Shown here piece by piece: positions 23,321 to 33,784 of a stretch of DNA of 64,000 bases. A program made the translations under genes and the position numbers. The notes beneath the pieces are model-generated. The model searched no databases and was not told the DNA's origin. It saw only the letters and a list, made by a program, of their open reading frames with translations. Position 1 is the stretch's first letter. Every line of letters begins with the position of its first letter. The DNA comes from Trichosphaerium sp. ATCC 40318 (Eukaryota > Discosea > Flabellinia > Trichosidae): positions 1 to 64,000 of the forward strand of contig JALMLS010000332.1 in the NCBI GenBank assembly GCA_038496445.1, given 5' to 3'.

Positions 23321-25316
23321 ATGTCATTAGCACTAGAACAATGTCCTTTTTCAGATCTGGCACCAGAAATTTTACAGCATTTTTGGGAGTACTCTTCGCT
23401 TACTTCTCTTCATTCTTGTGCTGCTACTTGTCATGCATTAAGACAATCTATGTACGCTTTTGAAATAACTGCATACAGTGATAGTTTATATTGGATTGTA
23501 GTTTGAGTATCAAGGAATATGTTAAAGTTAGTGATAACTTCTATCAATGCTTTCAAACGCTTGACTATTTGAGGTATCAACCATGGACAGTATTTAAGAG
23601 GTACAGCGTTTAGAGGCTATTATTATAAAGACTAATTCATTATAATTTAGGTGTGATTTAAAAGATAACCGCGTAACAGTAGATATTGGGACAAACCAAG
23701 TGAGGTAAAGGCTTTTTTTTTTGAAAGGAAAAAAAAGATTAGAAATATTGGAATGTTGCTGCTAACTGGTCTGTTTTTTTTTAAAGGTTTGGAGTGGGTA
23801 TTGACGATGATAAAGGCCCTCGAGTAGTAAAAATACCTTCCCTGGTTGGTAAGGACCCTGAGACATCCGATATTTACTATGGAGACGATGTAATCCCCAG
23901 GTTAGATCGGTTTGTTTTTTGTTAAGTCTAATTCTTTTCAAGAATAAAACAACTTGAATTGTCAAGACCAGTTGTGAATGGTGTTATAGAAGATTGGGAT
24001 GCTATCATCAATCTATTAAAACAAGGGTTTATTAAGCTTGGGGTTATTACTGTGGATTGTGGAATAATGGTATCACTACCTGATAACTCTTCGTACGTTA
24101 TTTTTTTTGTTTCAGTGCTGAACGTTTTCTTTCTTTTTACTAATTCTTAACACAGTGCGGAAGCAAAATCTCGCATATGTCAAATCCTGTTTGACGAGTT
24201 CCAAGCACTTTCAATGTATGTAGGTAATTCATCGTGTTTGTCGTTAATGAATTGTGGTACGTTTTATATTTATACTGAAGTGTATCAACACTTTTTCTTT
24301 TTTTACTTTTTGTGTTTTGGGTTGCTGCTTCAAGACACACCTTTCTGGTTATTTAATTTTTCTTTAGATGAGATAACCGGGTTTATCATAGACATAGGAG
24401 CTGATATCTCTTCCTCAGGAAGGATTTATTCAGGGTATATGGAAGAAAAACCGCTTGTCTATCCTGTTGGAGGAAATCAAATCTTTGATAAGTTTCTGTC
24501 TTTCCTTGATGAAGAAGATAAGGTACAAGCTTTGGTTATGAACTTACATGAATTTTAATACTTCTTAGGCAATAGTTGAAGAAGATCGTTTCGCTCTTGA
24601 GCCTTGGTTCTTTGAAAACAAGTTTTCTGTGTCTCCTGAATCAAAAACAAGTGTTAACAACAGTGTAAAGTCAACTGTTTCTCTACCAAATGGAAAGAGT
24701 ATAAGTGTTCCTGAAGGAGCTTTCCAAGCATGTTTTGATGTACTGTTTAAAAACGGAGAGTTTGCAGAGGTACATATTACAGTATACTGTAATCCATAGT
24801 ACATTAACCAGATTTCAGATAATCATAAAAAGTGGGCAACCGCCAAAAGATGATCAAGCCGATTTCAAATACTTTGTAATAGGTGCGTTATATCTTTTAC
24901 CTACAAATTAGTAGTATGCATTATCTAATTGAGGTATTTAAGGAGCTACTTCTGGTGTTCCTGGAATGAAAGTACGACTTGAAAGAGAAGTTGAAGCCGC
25001 TGGTAAAAAGGTGTGTTTTTTTGTGTTTTTTTTTTCTTTGGAGCTAATGCAGTTTTAGATTACAACCGAAGGGTACAATCCTAAGTCGAATATATTTGCT
25101 CTGGTAGGAGGAATGATATTATCTTCTTTATCTACGTTTCAAAAAATGTGGTATGTCAAGATGAGAGTTTCGCATTTTTTTCTTATTTTTTTTCACGAAC
25201 CACCTTTATTATGTTGCGTTGTACACTTTATTTATTTTAACCACTGCTTGTTTAGGGTATCCGTAGAAGAGTATGAAGACAGTGGTCCAGATATAGTACA
25301 AAGAAAATGTTTCTAA
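23321..25316 (+). CDS. F-box / actin-related protein fusion
   Basis: An N-terminal F-box (DLAPEILQHFWEYSSLTSLH) is followed by an actin fold. Actin landmarks are the first phosphate-binding strand VTVDIGTNQVRFGVGID, then PSLVGKDPE, VVNGVIEDWDAI (compare actin PIEHGIVTNWDDM), ILFDEFQALSMYVGNSSCLS, ITGFIIDIGADISS, ALVGGMILSSLSTFQKMW and the C-terminus DSGPDIVQRKCF, which closely follows actin. About ten short introns are needed and all join in phase. F-box plus actin-related architecture is known from plant ARP8, a nuclear/nucleolar protein. The actin catalytic and polymer-contact loops look shortened, so an adaptor in an SCF ligase is more likely than a filament. The start ATG is 67 bases after the AlkB stop. 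Confidence 0.85.
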
Positions 25317-26085
25317 AATCATTACTAGTAAATGTCATCGTTTGATGTGTTGTTGCTTGTCACAGTGCCACTTAAAATATTGACACTTGGTGCATCCGTA
25401 GCTTGTCACATTGTTGTCTACTGCAAGTGTAAAAAAACAAAATAATATAGATGTGAGCTACTCCGGATTACAGTGTCTTGATGTAGCACAGGTAGTTCTC
25501 TGTGAAAAGTGTTGCGAATGTATGAGTGAACTGGTGGCTGTAAGGCATAGTAATGTTTCACGTAAATAACAAGAGTTGTGATAGCAATACATAAGCAACA
25601 ATTTCATAGTTTTCTCATGCTCTTCTACAACTTTATTCATTAGTGTTTTAAGAACATTATTTTATCCACTGTTGGATGACAGAATCTTGCACAATGGCGG
25701 AAATGAAGCAAATTCATTGGAAATACCCTCACGGCTCGCAAAATTTTACCTTGTTTTTTCGCAGATTTTATTTGAAGGTACGCATAAGAGTCAATAAGCT
25801 TATCTACCAATGTATGAATTCACAAACTCGACGCGATTTTTTTTGGTGTGGGTACCCAACGCAAAAAAACGTGATATTACGCTTTGGTACGGTGTACAGA
25901 TACTACAATACACGTCGAAGGCCCTTCTAAATAAAACTGCAAAAAAAAACGTTTTGTTAACAAATATCACGCTAGTATGGCGCACTCTTTACACGAGATC
26001 CGAAGATAAAACAGCATTCTCAAAAATATTGGCGAGAATTCACGAGCCAGAAAGTTACCAAAATTGAAAATACACAACAACAGCA
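25317..26085. other. Intergenic
   Basis: No supported gene. Short frames on both strands overlap and lack domain-like sequence. This is the upstream region of paralogue B. Confidence 0.5.
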
Positions 26086-26685
26086 ATGACCAACCCACTA
26101 ACAGGCGCGCCAGCTGATTTTTTTAATGCAGATGGTATGCACAAAGACTGGCAACGATATAAAGACGAAATGTCATATCCTCGAGTGGAGCTTGGAGTTC
26201 CTCCACAACACGATCAGAAATAGGCACGTTTAACAAAATAATAAGAAACGACCCATTCTTTCATAAAGAAGATATTGAACACGTGGTTAGCGAGGTTGAG
26301 AAGATGGCAATAAATACTACATTCTCATATTCTTATTCAGGCCTGTACGTCATCTTACTTGCGTTAAAATTCCTTTCACTTATTTATACACTGTGCTAGA
26401 CCAGAACAGCCTCACTTCAAAACAGTTCGTGTTGTAAAATACCTAGACCCAAATGATGGTATGGTAGTATGTGACTATGCATGCGCTTCATTTGAGTTTG
26501 TAAAACAAGTTGAACAATCAAAACTGTCATCAAGTACAATGCTTTCTGTTGCACTTGGTGCTGTCGGATTTGGTGCCATTGCATTTACAGCTGCAGCTCC
26601 TCTTTCTATAATTGCGGTTAGTGCTGTTGTCGGTGGTGCAGCTGTAGGTGCAGCTGGGCGTATGTATTCCAAAAATAAAAAGTAA
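26086..26685 (+). pseudogene. Paralogue B of the Ala/Gly-rich C-terminus protein, with a frameshift
   Basis: Starts MTNPLTGAPADFFNADG, matching paralogue A at 17712-18330. Near 26180 the reading frame must shift by one base to continue into STTRSEIGTFNKIIRNDPF, which aligns with the other copy. Read straight, the frame stops at about 26223. After one intron (donor GTACGT near 26344), exon 2 is intact and encodes KTVRVVKYLDPNDGMVVCDY and the hydrophobic C-terminus (SVALGAVGFGAIAFTAAAP). So the gene is either a recent pseudogene, carries a sequencing error, or uses an unrecognised tiny intron in the Ser-rich region. The intact second exon and tight C-terminal identity argue that decay, if real, is recent. 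Confidence 0.7.
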
Positions 26686-27927
26686 GACTTGTTTGTCGTT
26701 CGTAGCTTCACATACTAATCTCCAAGGTAACAAAAAAATCAGTAGGATTTGCAGCTATCCTATCACATTATTGTTGACAATCGATAGAATGTTTAAACTA
26801 ACATATTGTCTGTTTCATTCAAGTTTTACTAATATTTTCTAGAAAGTGAGTTTTTAGCACTTTTAGCAGATCTAGCAAGATCTGACACTTCTGTCAAATG
26901 GTGTAGATCTATCACAATGTGAACTATTTGTGTTACATTTCATTGTATGACTTAGGTACCTTACGGTAAGTGATAGCAAAATTTTCAAAGTAAGTTTCAA
27001 CAGACCCACGGAAGATGATCGCAGCATTTTACCTACGCAAACTGTACACGGTACGATCAAACCACAGAAGTGTTCAATGCGCTAAAAGCGAATTAAAAAG
27101 GTATGATGTCCTACAAAGCTATCGCATTACCGCCAAACACGGTATGAATGCCTCAAACACTGTTTGCTTTATATTTTGCTTCAAAAAATCAGCGTGTGTA
27201 TAACTTACGCCTACCCCACGCTAACAACAGCGCTATGGCAGCATCCAAATAGCAAGGCAGTGTACTAACGTTAAAACCTCCCAAACGCTGTAGGCTTTGT
27301 AAACGCCGCTAGGCGTCAAATATGTAAATAAATTTTTTTGCTATGGGTTTGTTAAACCACGTGGGTTTGAAACGGTCGTATTTGCTAGACAAGTGAGGGT
27401 AGATCACATTTAAAAGTGAGCATGCACGACCTATCAGAAGTGTCAAATCCGTCAGATCTGACAGATGAGGCAGAAACTGGTTTTTTTTTGCTAAAAGTCA
27501 TTCTGTCTCAAAACTTGAATGAAACAGACAATACGCCCACAAAATCCCACACATACAACTTTGAAAGCGTTTGTGGGTTGTATTTAAAAAAACCAGCATT
27601 AGTAGTTCTCTGAGGCAGACAATCTGGTAATACTACGCACACAAAGTGCTGCGGGTACGTTTCTATGGCGTTATACGAGCACGCGACATATATCGCTTTT
27701 TTGCCGCTCAAGTAAACCAGGTTGGATTCTGCCTCTTGACAAGCAAAAATCAAATTTCCTTTCGTGGTCTAATAATCACGTGCTTGTAATAATTATTAAT
27801 TTTCCACTGAACAAGACGATTACTTTTCAATTAATCATTTGGTGCGTATTTAACAACTATCGATAAAGTTTATTGCTTGGATTTTTTGATCACGTTAGTT
27901 CCACATTTTTAATTCTAGTTTTGTGGC
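26686..27927. other. Intergenic
   Basis: No supported gene over 1.2 kb. It contains several agatctgaca / tgtcagatct words (near 26865-26910 and 27445) like those in the palindrome arms, and two CACGTG sites. The short frame at 27416-27613 has no support. Confidence 0.45.
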
Positions 27928-28143
27928 CTATTTATCGTGCTTGGCAGTATTAAGTTGTGTGTTGCTTTTACCAGACGTGCGGTGAGCCATTCGCGGTACT
28001 TGTGGTGGGGGTGGTCCTTCTTGAGGTTTAACCTCCTCGTTGCTCTTGGCAGCTTGTTCTTGACGTTTATTCTCGTATAACTTCTCATTCCGCTTGCCAG
28101 ATGTCCTGTTAGACATCTTTTTTATGAGCTTCCTTTCTGACAT
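27928..28143 (-). CDS. Small basic hypothetical protein
   Basis: An uninterrupted frame of 71 residues starting MSERKLIKKMSNRTSGKRN. It contains a repeated RTSGK motif (once near the N-terminus, once near the C-terminus) around a KSNEEVKPQEGPPPPQVP linker. Composition is charged and disordered. An upstream in-frame ATG at 28212 would add 23 residues. No family is recognised, and it could be an isolated chance frame, though the internal repeat and biased composition favour a real gene. Confidence 0.35.
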   Translation of the reverse strand: MSERKLIKKMSNRTSGKRNEKLYENKRQEQAAKSNEEVKPQEGPPPPQVPRMAHRTSGKSNTQLNTAKHDK

Positions 28144-28950
28144 ATTACTGCAATGTTGTGTAGGTGGAAGGTGTTGCTGAGTTTTAAGAAGTGATTTGAC
28201 CGGGTAATTCAAAAAAATTATAAACCGAAATGGGCTTGGACAAAAACCATAAACCGAAAAAAGTTGGAATTGCTAAGGACCAAGTGGTGTGTATTTCCTT
28301 CCATACGTATGGAAGTATCCACAACATCAGCCTTATTTGTTCCTTTCGTGTGCAAAGTAAGTGCCGTACTGTTAGGCTAACTGAACTTGTGAGCTACATA
28401 GAGGGTGGCAAATACCGGTCCGATTTCAAGATATCGGTTTTCGGTCCGGACTGGTATTTCTGCCATCTAGTTACACAATTTACGCTCCTACAAACCTAGA
28501 GGTGGTCTGCTTAATACTAGGCTTTGGACCTATGTATCGAACACTAACGAATTCAAAGCCATTGAGAGCATGTAAAACGTAAAAAAAAGCATGTGCCATG
28601 GTACAACATCAACAAAATCGCACATTTGTAACCGGCTTAGCCGGGACCGTACCAATACCACCTCTAACAAAGCCGCTTTGTGGCAAAAGCCCTTATAGAT
28701 ACTTAAAAGTTTAAGTGGAAATCGACATACCTGGGCAATGCTGAGTGCTTTTAGGCTTGTAAGGATATGATCAGTGTACTGCTAAACAAACCAACACTAT
28801 CAACATACACCTCATATACGATGATAGATTTAGTCATGATCCCTGTTTTTTAGGAGAGAACTTCCTTTCAAGATATTGTGTTCCACAGTTTACACAAGAT
28901 TGCTTATGAACAATACATTGTGCAAAACAAAACGAGAAGTAGAAGGTATA
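28144..28950. other. Intergenic
   Basis: A frame beginning MGLDKNHKPKKVG at 28230 runs 89 residues but shows no domain or splice continuity. The rest is non-coding as far as I can see. Confidence 0.4.
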
Positions 28951-31505
28951 ATGTCTATGAATGCAATGGAAGTCGAAGAACTAGCAGAACTAGTGTTTAG
29001 CTTCAGCGACTCTGCTACACAGTCATCGCTCGCTTGTAGTAACGTACGTAGTCAATTCCCAGCTTTTCGCTCTCAAGAACCTGAGTTTGGACCGATTAAG
29101 CCCTATTTTGGTTATATACACGTATACTTGCTCATGCGGTACAATCGGGATTCAGCTTATTGAATGAATTCTTTATTCAGAAGACTCTCAGAACACCTCA
29201 GCGTGCACCAAACATGTTTCTTGTTGCTTGGGAGGATGGCTGGAATGTCCCACAGTACAGGGTATGTATACTTGCTCATGCGGTGATTGCTTATTGAATA
29301 TCATAGGAAGAACATCTCAGTGCAATTAATCCATGGCGAGAAAAGTACGATAACAAAAAAAGGAAAACCGAACAAATTCTTGGAATTTGAAACATTTTTT
29401 TGATACTGCTATCACGTGAACTAATACTTGCTGTTTGTACCTGGTATACGAAACCTGTTTCCTCATTTAAATTATATAAAAATGAGATTCTATTAACTAG
29501 TGATGATGGTACTCTAGTGCATATTCTTCATCGTGGTGATGGCAGTGGTGGTTTTAATAATATCTTAAAGTTGTGGTCTTCTGAAGAGGGCAAAGACTGC
29601 TTACGTATGAGATACTGTGAAGTACCTACTGCAAGTATATTCTATGATAAGCTTGGTGACAAAGCGCCTAAAACGTTTAAGTTTGAAGTACAACTCAGTT
29701 GGCAATAGTACGTCAGCAATGGGTTAAACAAACGCTAATTACCAAAATAGTTTTTCAAAAAATTATGAGCAGTTTGTGCCTTTATCTCCACGTTCAAGTC
29801 CATTGAAAAGATCATTAATTGATGAAATTAATGTCATGTTCTATTTTGAGAAAAGCCTATTCCTATCAGAGAAATGTCTCACAGATGAGCTGGTATGATT
29901 TGTATTTTGCCTTTTTTTTTGTTCATAATGCTGATTGCCTTAAGACTCGCTATAAGAAGCTCAAAAATGACCCTGAAGATAAATTTGTTTTTGATGAACA
30001 TAATCAACGTTTCATCACAGTAGTAGATGTCAAATCTTCCTTAGCGTTGATTGAGGCTTTCAAAGAATCCGTTAAAAAAAGCAGTTCTAAAGTATGTAGT
30101 GGTACACTCTCTAAAACAGAGGCTGCTCTTTCGTTGAGAGTGGGAGAAACCGATATTACTTTCCCAGTATCTCTGAAGGATGTGAAAGTACTTCAATCAG
30201 TAGCCATACCTGCTACTTTCGGTAAAGGTACGCAATGGTTCAGAAGATTACAGACTATTTTTATAGTTTTATGTAGGGTCTTCTGAAGTACTTGACTTGG
30301 AGTATCGTAATGCTAGTCACATAGTTGAAGACAAGTTTAAGCTTAACCTAAACACATCAGCTGTTGCGCGAAAGGTAAGGATGTTATAATCTATTGAAGG
30401 AGACTAATTATTCAGGTGGGCGAAATGGCGCCAGAGTTTGAAAATATCAAAGCGAAGCTATGTAAAATCAACATGTACGGACACGGAGGTTTCTTCAATA
30501 CACACCAAGATGCACCTAGAGGTAAGCAATATTACGCAAGAGCGTACTCTAATATCAAGTACAGATGATACAATGTTTGGAACTCTTGTCGTATGCCTTC
30601 CGAGCGAGTTCACGGTACTTTTTTTTTGGAAGTGTTGTACTTTGTTTTTTGTTAAACAGTACTAGGGAGGTGACTTTGAACTGTTTGATGAGACTCTAGA
30701 AAACCCAACCAAACTAAAATGGCCTGAATCTAGTGGAAAAGAAGGGCTACTACAGTGGGTAGCGTTCTTTAGTGACGTCCACCACAAGATATCAAAAGTA
30801 GAAAGTGGTAATCGTATTACAGTAACATACGAGCTTTATGGAACTCAAACTAGCTTTGTACCAAAGTCAGCAATTACTGCTTGCCCTTTATACAAGTCTC
30901 TTCAATCTATTAGACTAGCCAAGAACATATTCTCAAATGTACACTTTACAACATCGATTAGGGTGCTAAAACCAACTTTCTATTTTAGGGTGGCAGTTTT
31001 GGTTTTGTGCTTGTTCATCAGTACACTGCATCAACGTTGAATGGTGGTCCAAAGTGCTTAAGAGGTACATTAATACTATAGAGCACATCTGATAATGGTT
31101 TATCTGTTAGGTATTGATTCGCTTATCTACAACGTCTTGAAGGTTTGCAATCTCGAGCCAACACTCAAGCGTATAACAACGCTTTCAGAAAATAAAACTT
31201 GTTGGTTTGAAGATAAAGAAAGCTCTAAAAAATTTCCTGTAGCAGTTGTACCACCTAGAGAAGACGATATAGAACCATACATGTGTTTAGAAACCAACGA
31301 AGAGTTTGTCAAGGATTCAGAGTACGGATTGGGCATGAGCGTGTGCAATAGAGTATGGTTGAACGATGTGACCGAAAAAAACAAACTCATAGCTGCTTTT
31401 GGACCTATGATTTATAGTAACTTTCCTTTTGAACTCAAGCAATTCTATGTGTATGCTGCTATTTCATTTAAAATCCAGCCATATCACGTGCGCATGAACA
31501 TATAA
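28951..31505 (+). CDS. Prolyl-4-hydroxylase-like Fe(II)/2-oxoglutarate dioxygenase
   Basis: Starts MSMNAMEVEELAELVFSFSD. The model has about ten short introns and about 680 residues. An N-terminal and a central part have no recognised domain. The dioxygenase core lies in the middle: KLCKINMYGHGGFFNTHQD gives the H-x-D pair, GTLVVCLPSEFTGGDF the following strands, AFFSDVHHKISKVESGNRIT the distal His and 2-oxoglutarate Arg. The core matches the P4Hc-type domain. A C-terminal extension of about 200 residues follows (FVLVHQYTASTLNGG ... FKIQPYHVRMNI). The long flanks distinguish it from collagen or HIF hydroxylases; the substrate is unknown. It is convergent with the T1-domain gene, with 49 bases between stops. 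Confidence 0.8.
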
Positions 31506-31554
31506 AATGGTAGCAACAGTGCCATCATATGAGAAACTAAAATATATTTTATTA

Positions 31555-32070
31555 TTAATTGCAATTGTGTTTTATTAGTAAAGCCGATATGTTAATGGTT
31601 TTTCTTCCAGCTCTTGCATCTGTTTTGTACTTTACTATCTTGTATCCATTGTCAAGAAGTTCTTTGAGATAATCAAGTTGGTTTGGATCAAAAACATCTT
31701 GTACAATTGCAACTGAGTGTTTGTAAGTGGTAGGCTTATCACCCAACATATACTGTCTCAGTACACTGTCGTTCAAACCAAAGAAATGAAATTCATCCTT
31801 CAACTTATTTAACAATGTCAAACTCACCTCCTGAGGCGATAGATGAATAGTGCTAGTACGCATAAAGGCTAACACATACTTGAAAAGATCACCATCCCTG
31901 TCAATAAAGTATTCATTGTTCTGTTTATCACGTTTGTTGTTTTGTAGCAAAGTGTTAAAGAAGTTTGGCTTTCTGCTCGAAGATATTAGAGTTTCTGCAG
32001 TTGTTTTGTACAATACACCTCCTACATTAAGGGTGATAACGGTAGGATCTTTTAGTACATTCCTATCCAT
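31555..32070 (-). CDS. BTB/T1 (KCTD-like) domain protein
   Basis: An intronless frame of 171 residues. The N-terminal 100 residues are a T1/BTB_2 tetramerisation domain: VITLNVGGVLYKTTAETLI, then EYFIDRDGDLFKYVLAFMRT and the helical SPQEVSLTLLNKLKDEFHFFGL. This matches the KCTD and voltage-gated K-channel T1 consensus. No channel segments follow, so it is a soluble KCTD-type protein; such proteins form oligomers and often act as Cullin-3 adaptors. The C-terminal 60 residues (DVFDPNQLDYLKELLDNGYK ...) are unassigned. It is one of few intronless genes here. Confidence 0.85.
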   Translation of the reverse strand: MDRNVLKDPTVITLNVGGVLYKTTAETLISSSRKPNFFNTLLQNNKRDKQNNEYFIDRDGDLFKYVLAFMRTSTIHLSPQEVSLTLLNKLKDEFHFFGLNDSVLRQYMLGDKPTTYKHSVAIVQDVFDPNQLDYLKELLDNGYKIVKYKTDARAGRKTINISALLIKHNCN

Positions 32071-32467
32071 ACCACGTGCGTTAATACTAATTTTCTCTCA
32101 GAGACTTTGTGGCTTAAGGCACTATTTTGACTTATATCTTTAACTTATAAGAAATCAAGCCAGAGCAAACAACTTACCCTTGTTTCCGTGTATATTTTTC
32201 TATCAACCTAGCCTGTTTTTGGTACTTTTCGTAGCCGAGTCGCCATTGTTCTATCTCTAGTTCCTGCGATTGGAACTGTAGTGTTAAGTTACACGTTCAA
32301 CATACCTTAACGCTTAATTTAACGTTTAACTGTGCGCACCTCCTCGCAACTGAAGAGATACCTTGAATTTCAAAAACACGCAGGACGTACGTGATCTGAG
32401 ACAACATAGTGCCTCTTTTGTAAACTCAGATAGTTAACGGATTCTAGTACAGCGGCCACTGTGAACA
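32071..32467. other. Intergenic, divergent promoter region
   Basis: It lies between the starts of the T1-domain gene and the LRAT-like gene. One CACGTG lies immediately upstream of the T1 start codon (near 32074). No coding frame is supported. Confidence 0.5.
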
Positions 32468-33430
32468 ATGGGGTTTAAAGTAAATGGCTATTACATTAAT
32501 GGCAAGGAGGTTCATCGAGAAGACGGATTTTACGCGTATACAGAAGGAACATTCGTAATAAACAACGTCATAGTATTCTCTCTTCGTTTTGTATCAAACA
32601 GCGGCGTTGGACATAAATTTGGGACATTTCCGACTAGTGATGCAGCAATGGATGCGCTACGTAGTATAGATAGATCTCAAATACCTCATGGATCCATTAT
32701 ACGCATTGAGAACATGGTTTGTACTTTTTTTTTGTCTTATCAGGATTTTTTTTGGATGTTTTTTTTGGCTTATCTTCTTCCTCAAGGTCTACCATCATTA
32801 CGGTATATTCGACCGAGACGAAAGAGAAGTGATTGAATATACTGGTGATGCAACAACCGGTATCATGTGGATTGGTTCTAAGGGCTCAAAAGCCAATGTA
32901 CAAGCTAGTTCAATGGATACTTGGTTGTGCAAATCATTGACAATAGTGGTTGTCCCTGAGCCTGATACTAAGTTGAAACCAAATGAAGTCGTTGAAAGAG
33001 CTAGAAACCAGATTGGAAATGATAAATCTTATCACCTCATTTACAACAATTGCGAGCACTTTGCGTATGAGATGAAGACTGGAATATCAAAAAGTAGTCA
33101 GGTATGTTCAAGAACAAACAAGAAAAATGTTCCAAGTTCTTTTTTTAGGTGAAGAAAAAGGCCAAAAAGGCAAAGAAAATCGCTGTCATCTCTACAAGTG
33201 CTGGCGCTGGTGTTGGTCTGTTGGGCACCAGTGCGGGTGGTGTTAGAATTGTGTTAGGACTAGATTCTGTTTCTGCATTAGTTCCTGCATCACCAACTCT
33301 TGCTGCAGCGCTACCATTGCTAGCTCCCATGGGAGTAGGACTGTTAGCAATGGGAGCAGCTGGTGTTGTATTAGGTGTCGGAGCATATTTGATAGCACGA
33401 CACGCTATCAACAGTCAGACAGACGAGTAG
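32468..33430 (+). CDS. LRAT-domain protein with hydrophobic C-terminus
   Basis: Three exons. The N-terminal 80 residues (MGFKVNGYYINGKEVHRED ...) are unassigned. The LRAT domain follows, with PHGSIIRIENM, the catalytic-type His in VYHHYGIFDRDEREVIEYTG and the catalytic Cys in YNNCEHFAYEMKTG. LRAT/H-rev107-type proteins are thiol acyltransferases or phospholipases acting on membranes. After a Lys-rich linker (VKKKAKKAKK) the last exon encodes about 80 Gly/Ala/Leu-rich hydrophobic residues, like the C-termini of the genes at 17.7, 19.1 and 26.1 kb. That would anchor or insert the enzyme in a membrane. All introns are GT-AG and in phase. Confidence 0.85.
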
Positions 33431-33784
33431 GGTTTGTTCTTTTTTTGCAATAAAACAGTAAGCGTTAGTGCAGGTTTTTAAGCTCAATTGCACGTGTAGT
33501 AGTAACTCGTTTTATAAAACACTTGTTGTAGGTACTGACAAACTTCGATTGTAGACTATGTTCTTTTCACAGGATGAAATAAAAAGATTTATGTACAAAG
33601 TATTTTACAATTTTTTTAAGGGGTTTTACAGTCACTTGATTGGCTTGTAATAGTATATTTCAATAAACACCATTATCCTTTTACAAGAACATAAAACCAG
33701 TCGTGTCTCCGACTAGTTCCTTTTGAGTGGGGAAGGAACCAGAGAGTTGAACAAAAAAGACTTCGTGATTTTTTTGTTTTTGTT
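33431..33784. other. Intergenic, 3' side of two convergent genes
   Basis: No independent gene is seen. The region 33681-33720 could be a last short exon of the GTPase gene (ending GDTTGFMFL) if a donor at the final Gln codon near 33796 is used. Confidence 0.45.

Noticed and set aside
26475..26711. Pro/Ala/Thr-rich minus-strand frame opposite the paralogue B C-terminus
   Set aside because: It is the antisense shadow of the Ala/Gly-rich coding segment. The same shadow occurs opposite paralogue A.
27416..27613. A 65-residue plus-strand frame
   Set aside because: No family resemblance, no plausible splice partners, and it overlaps the repeated agatct/tgacag words.
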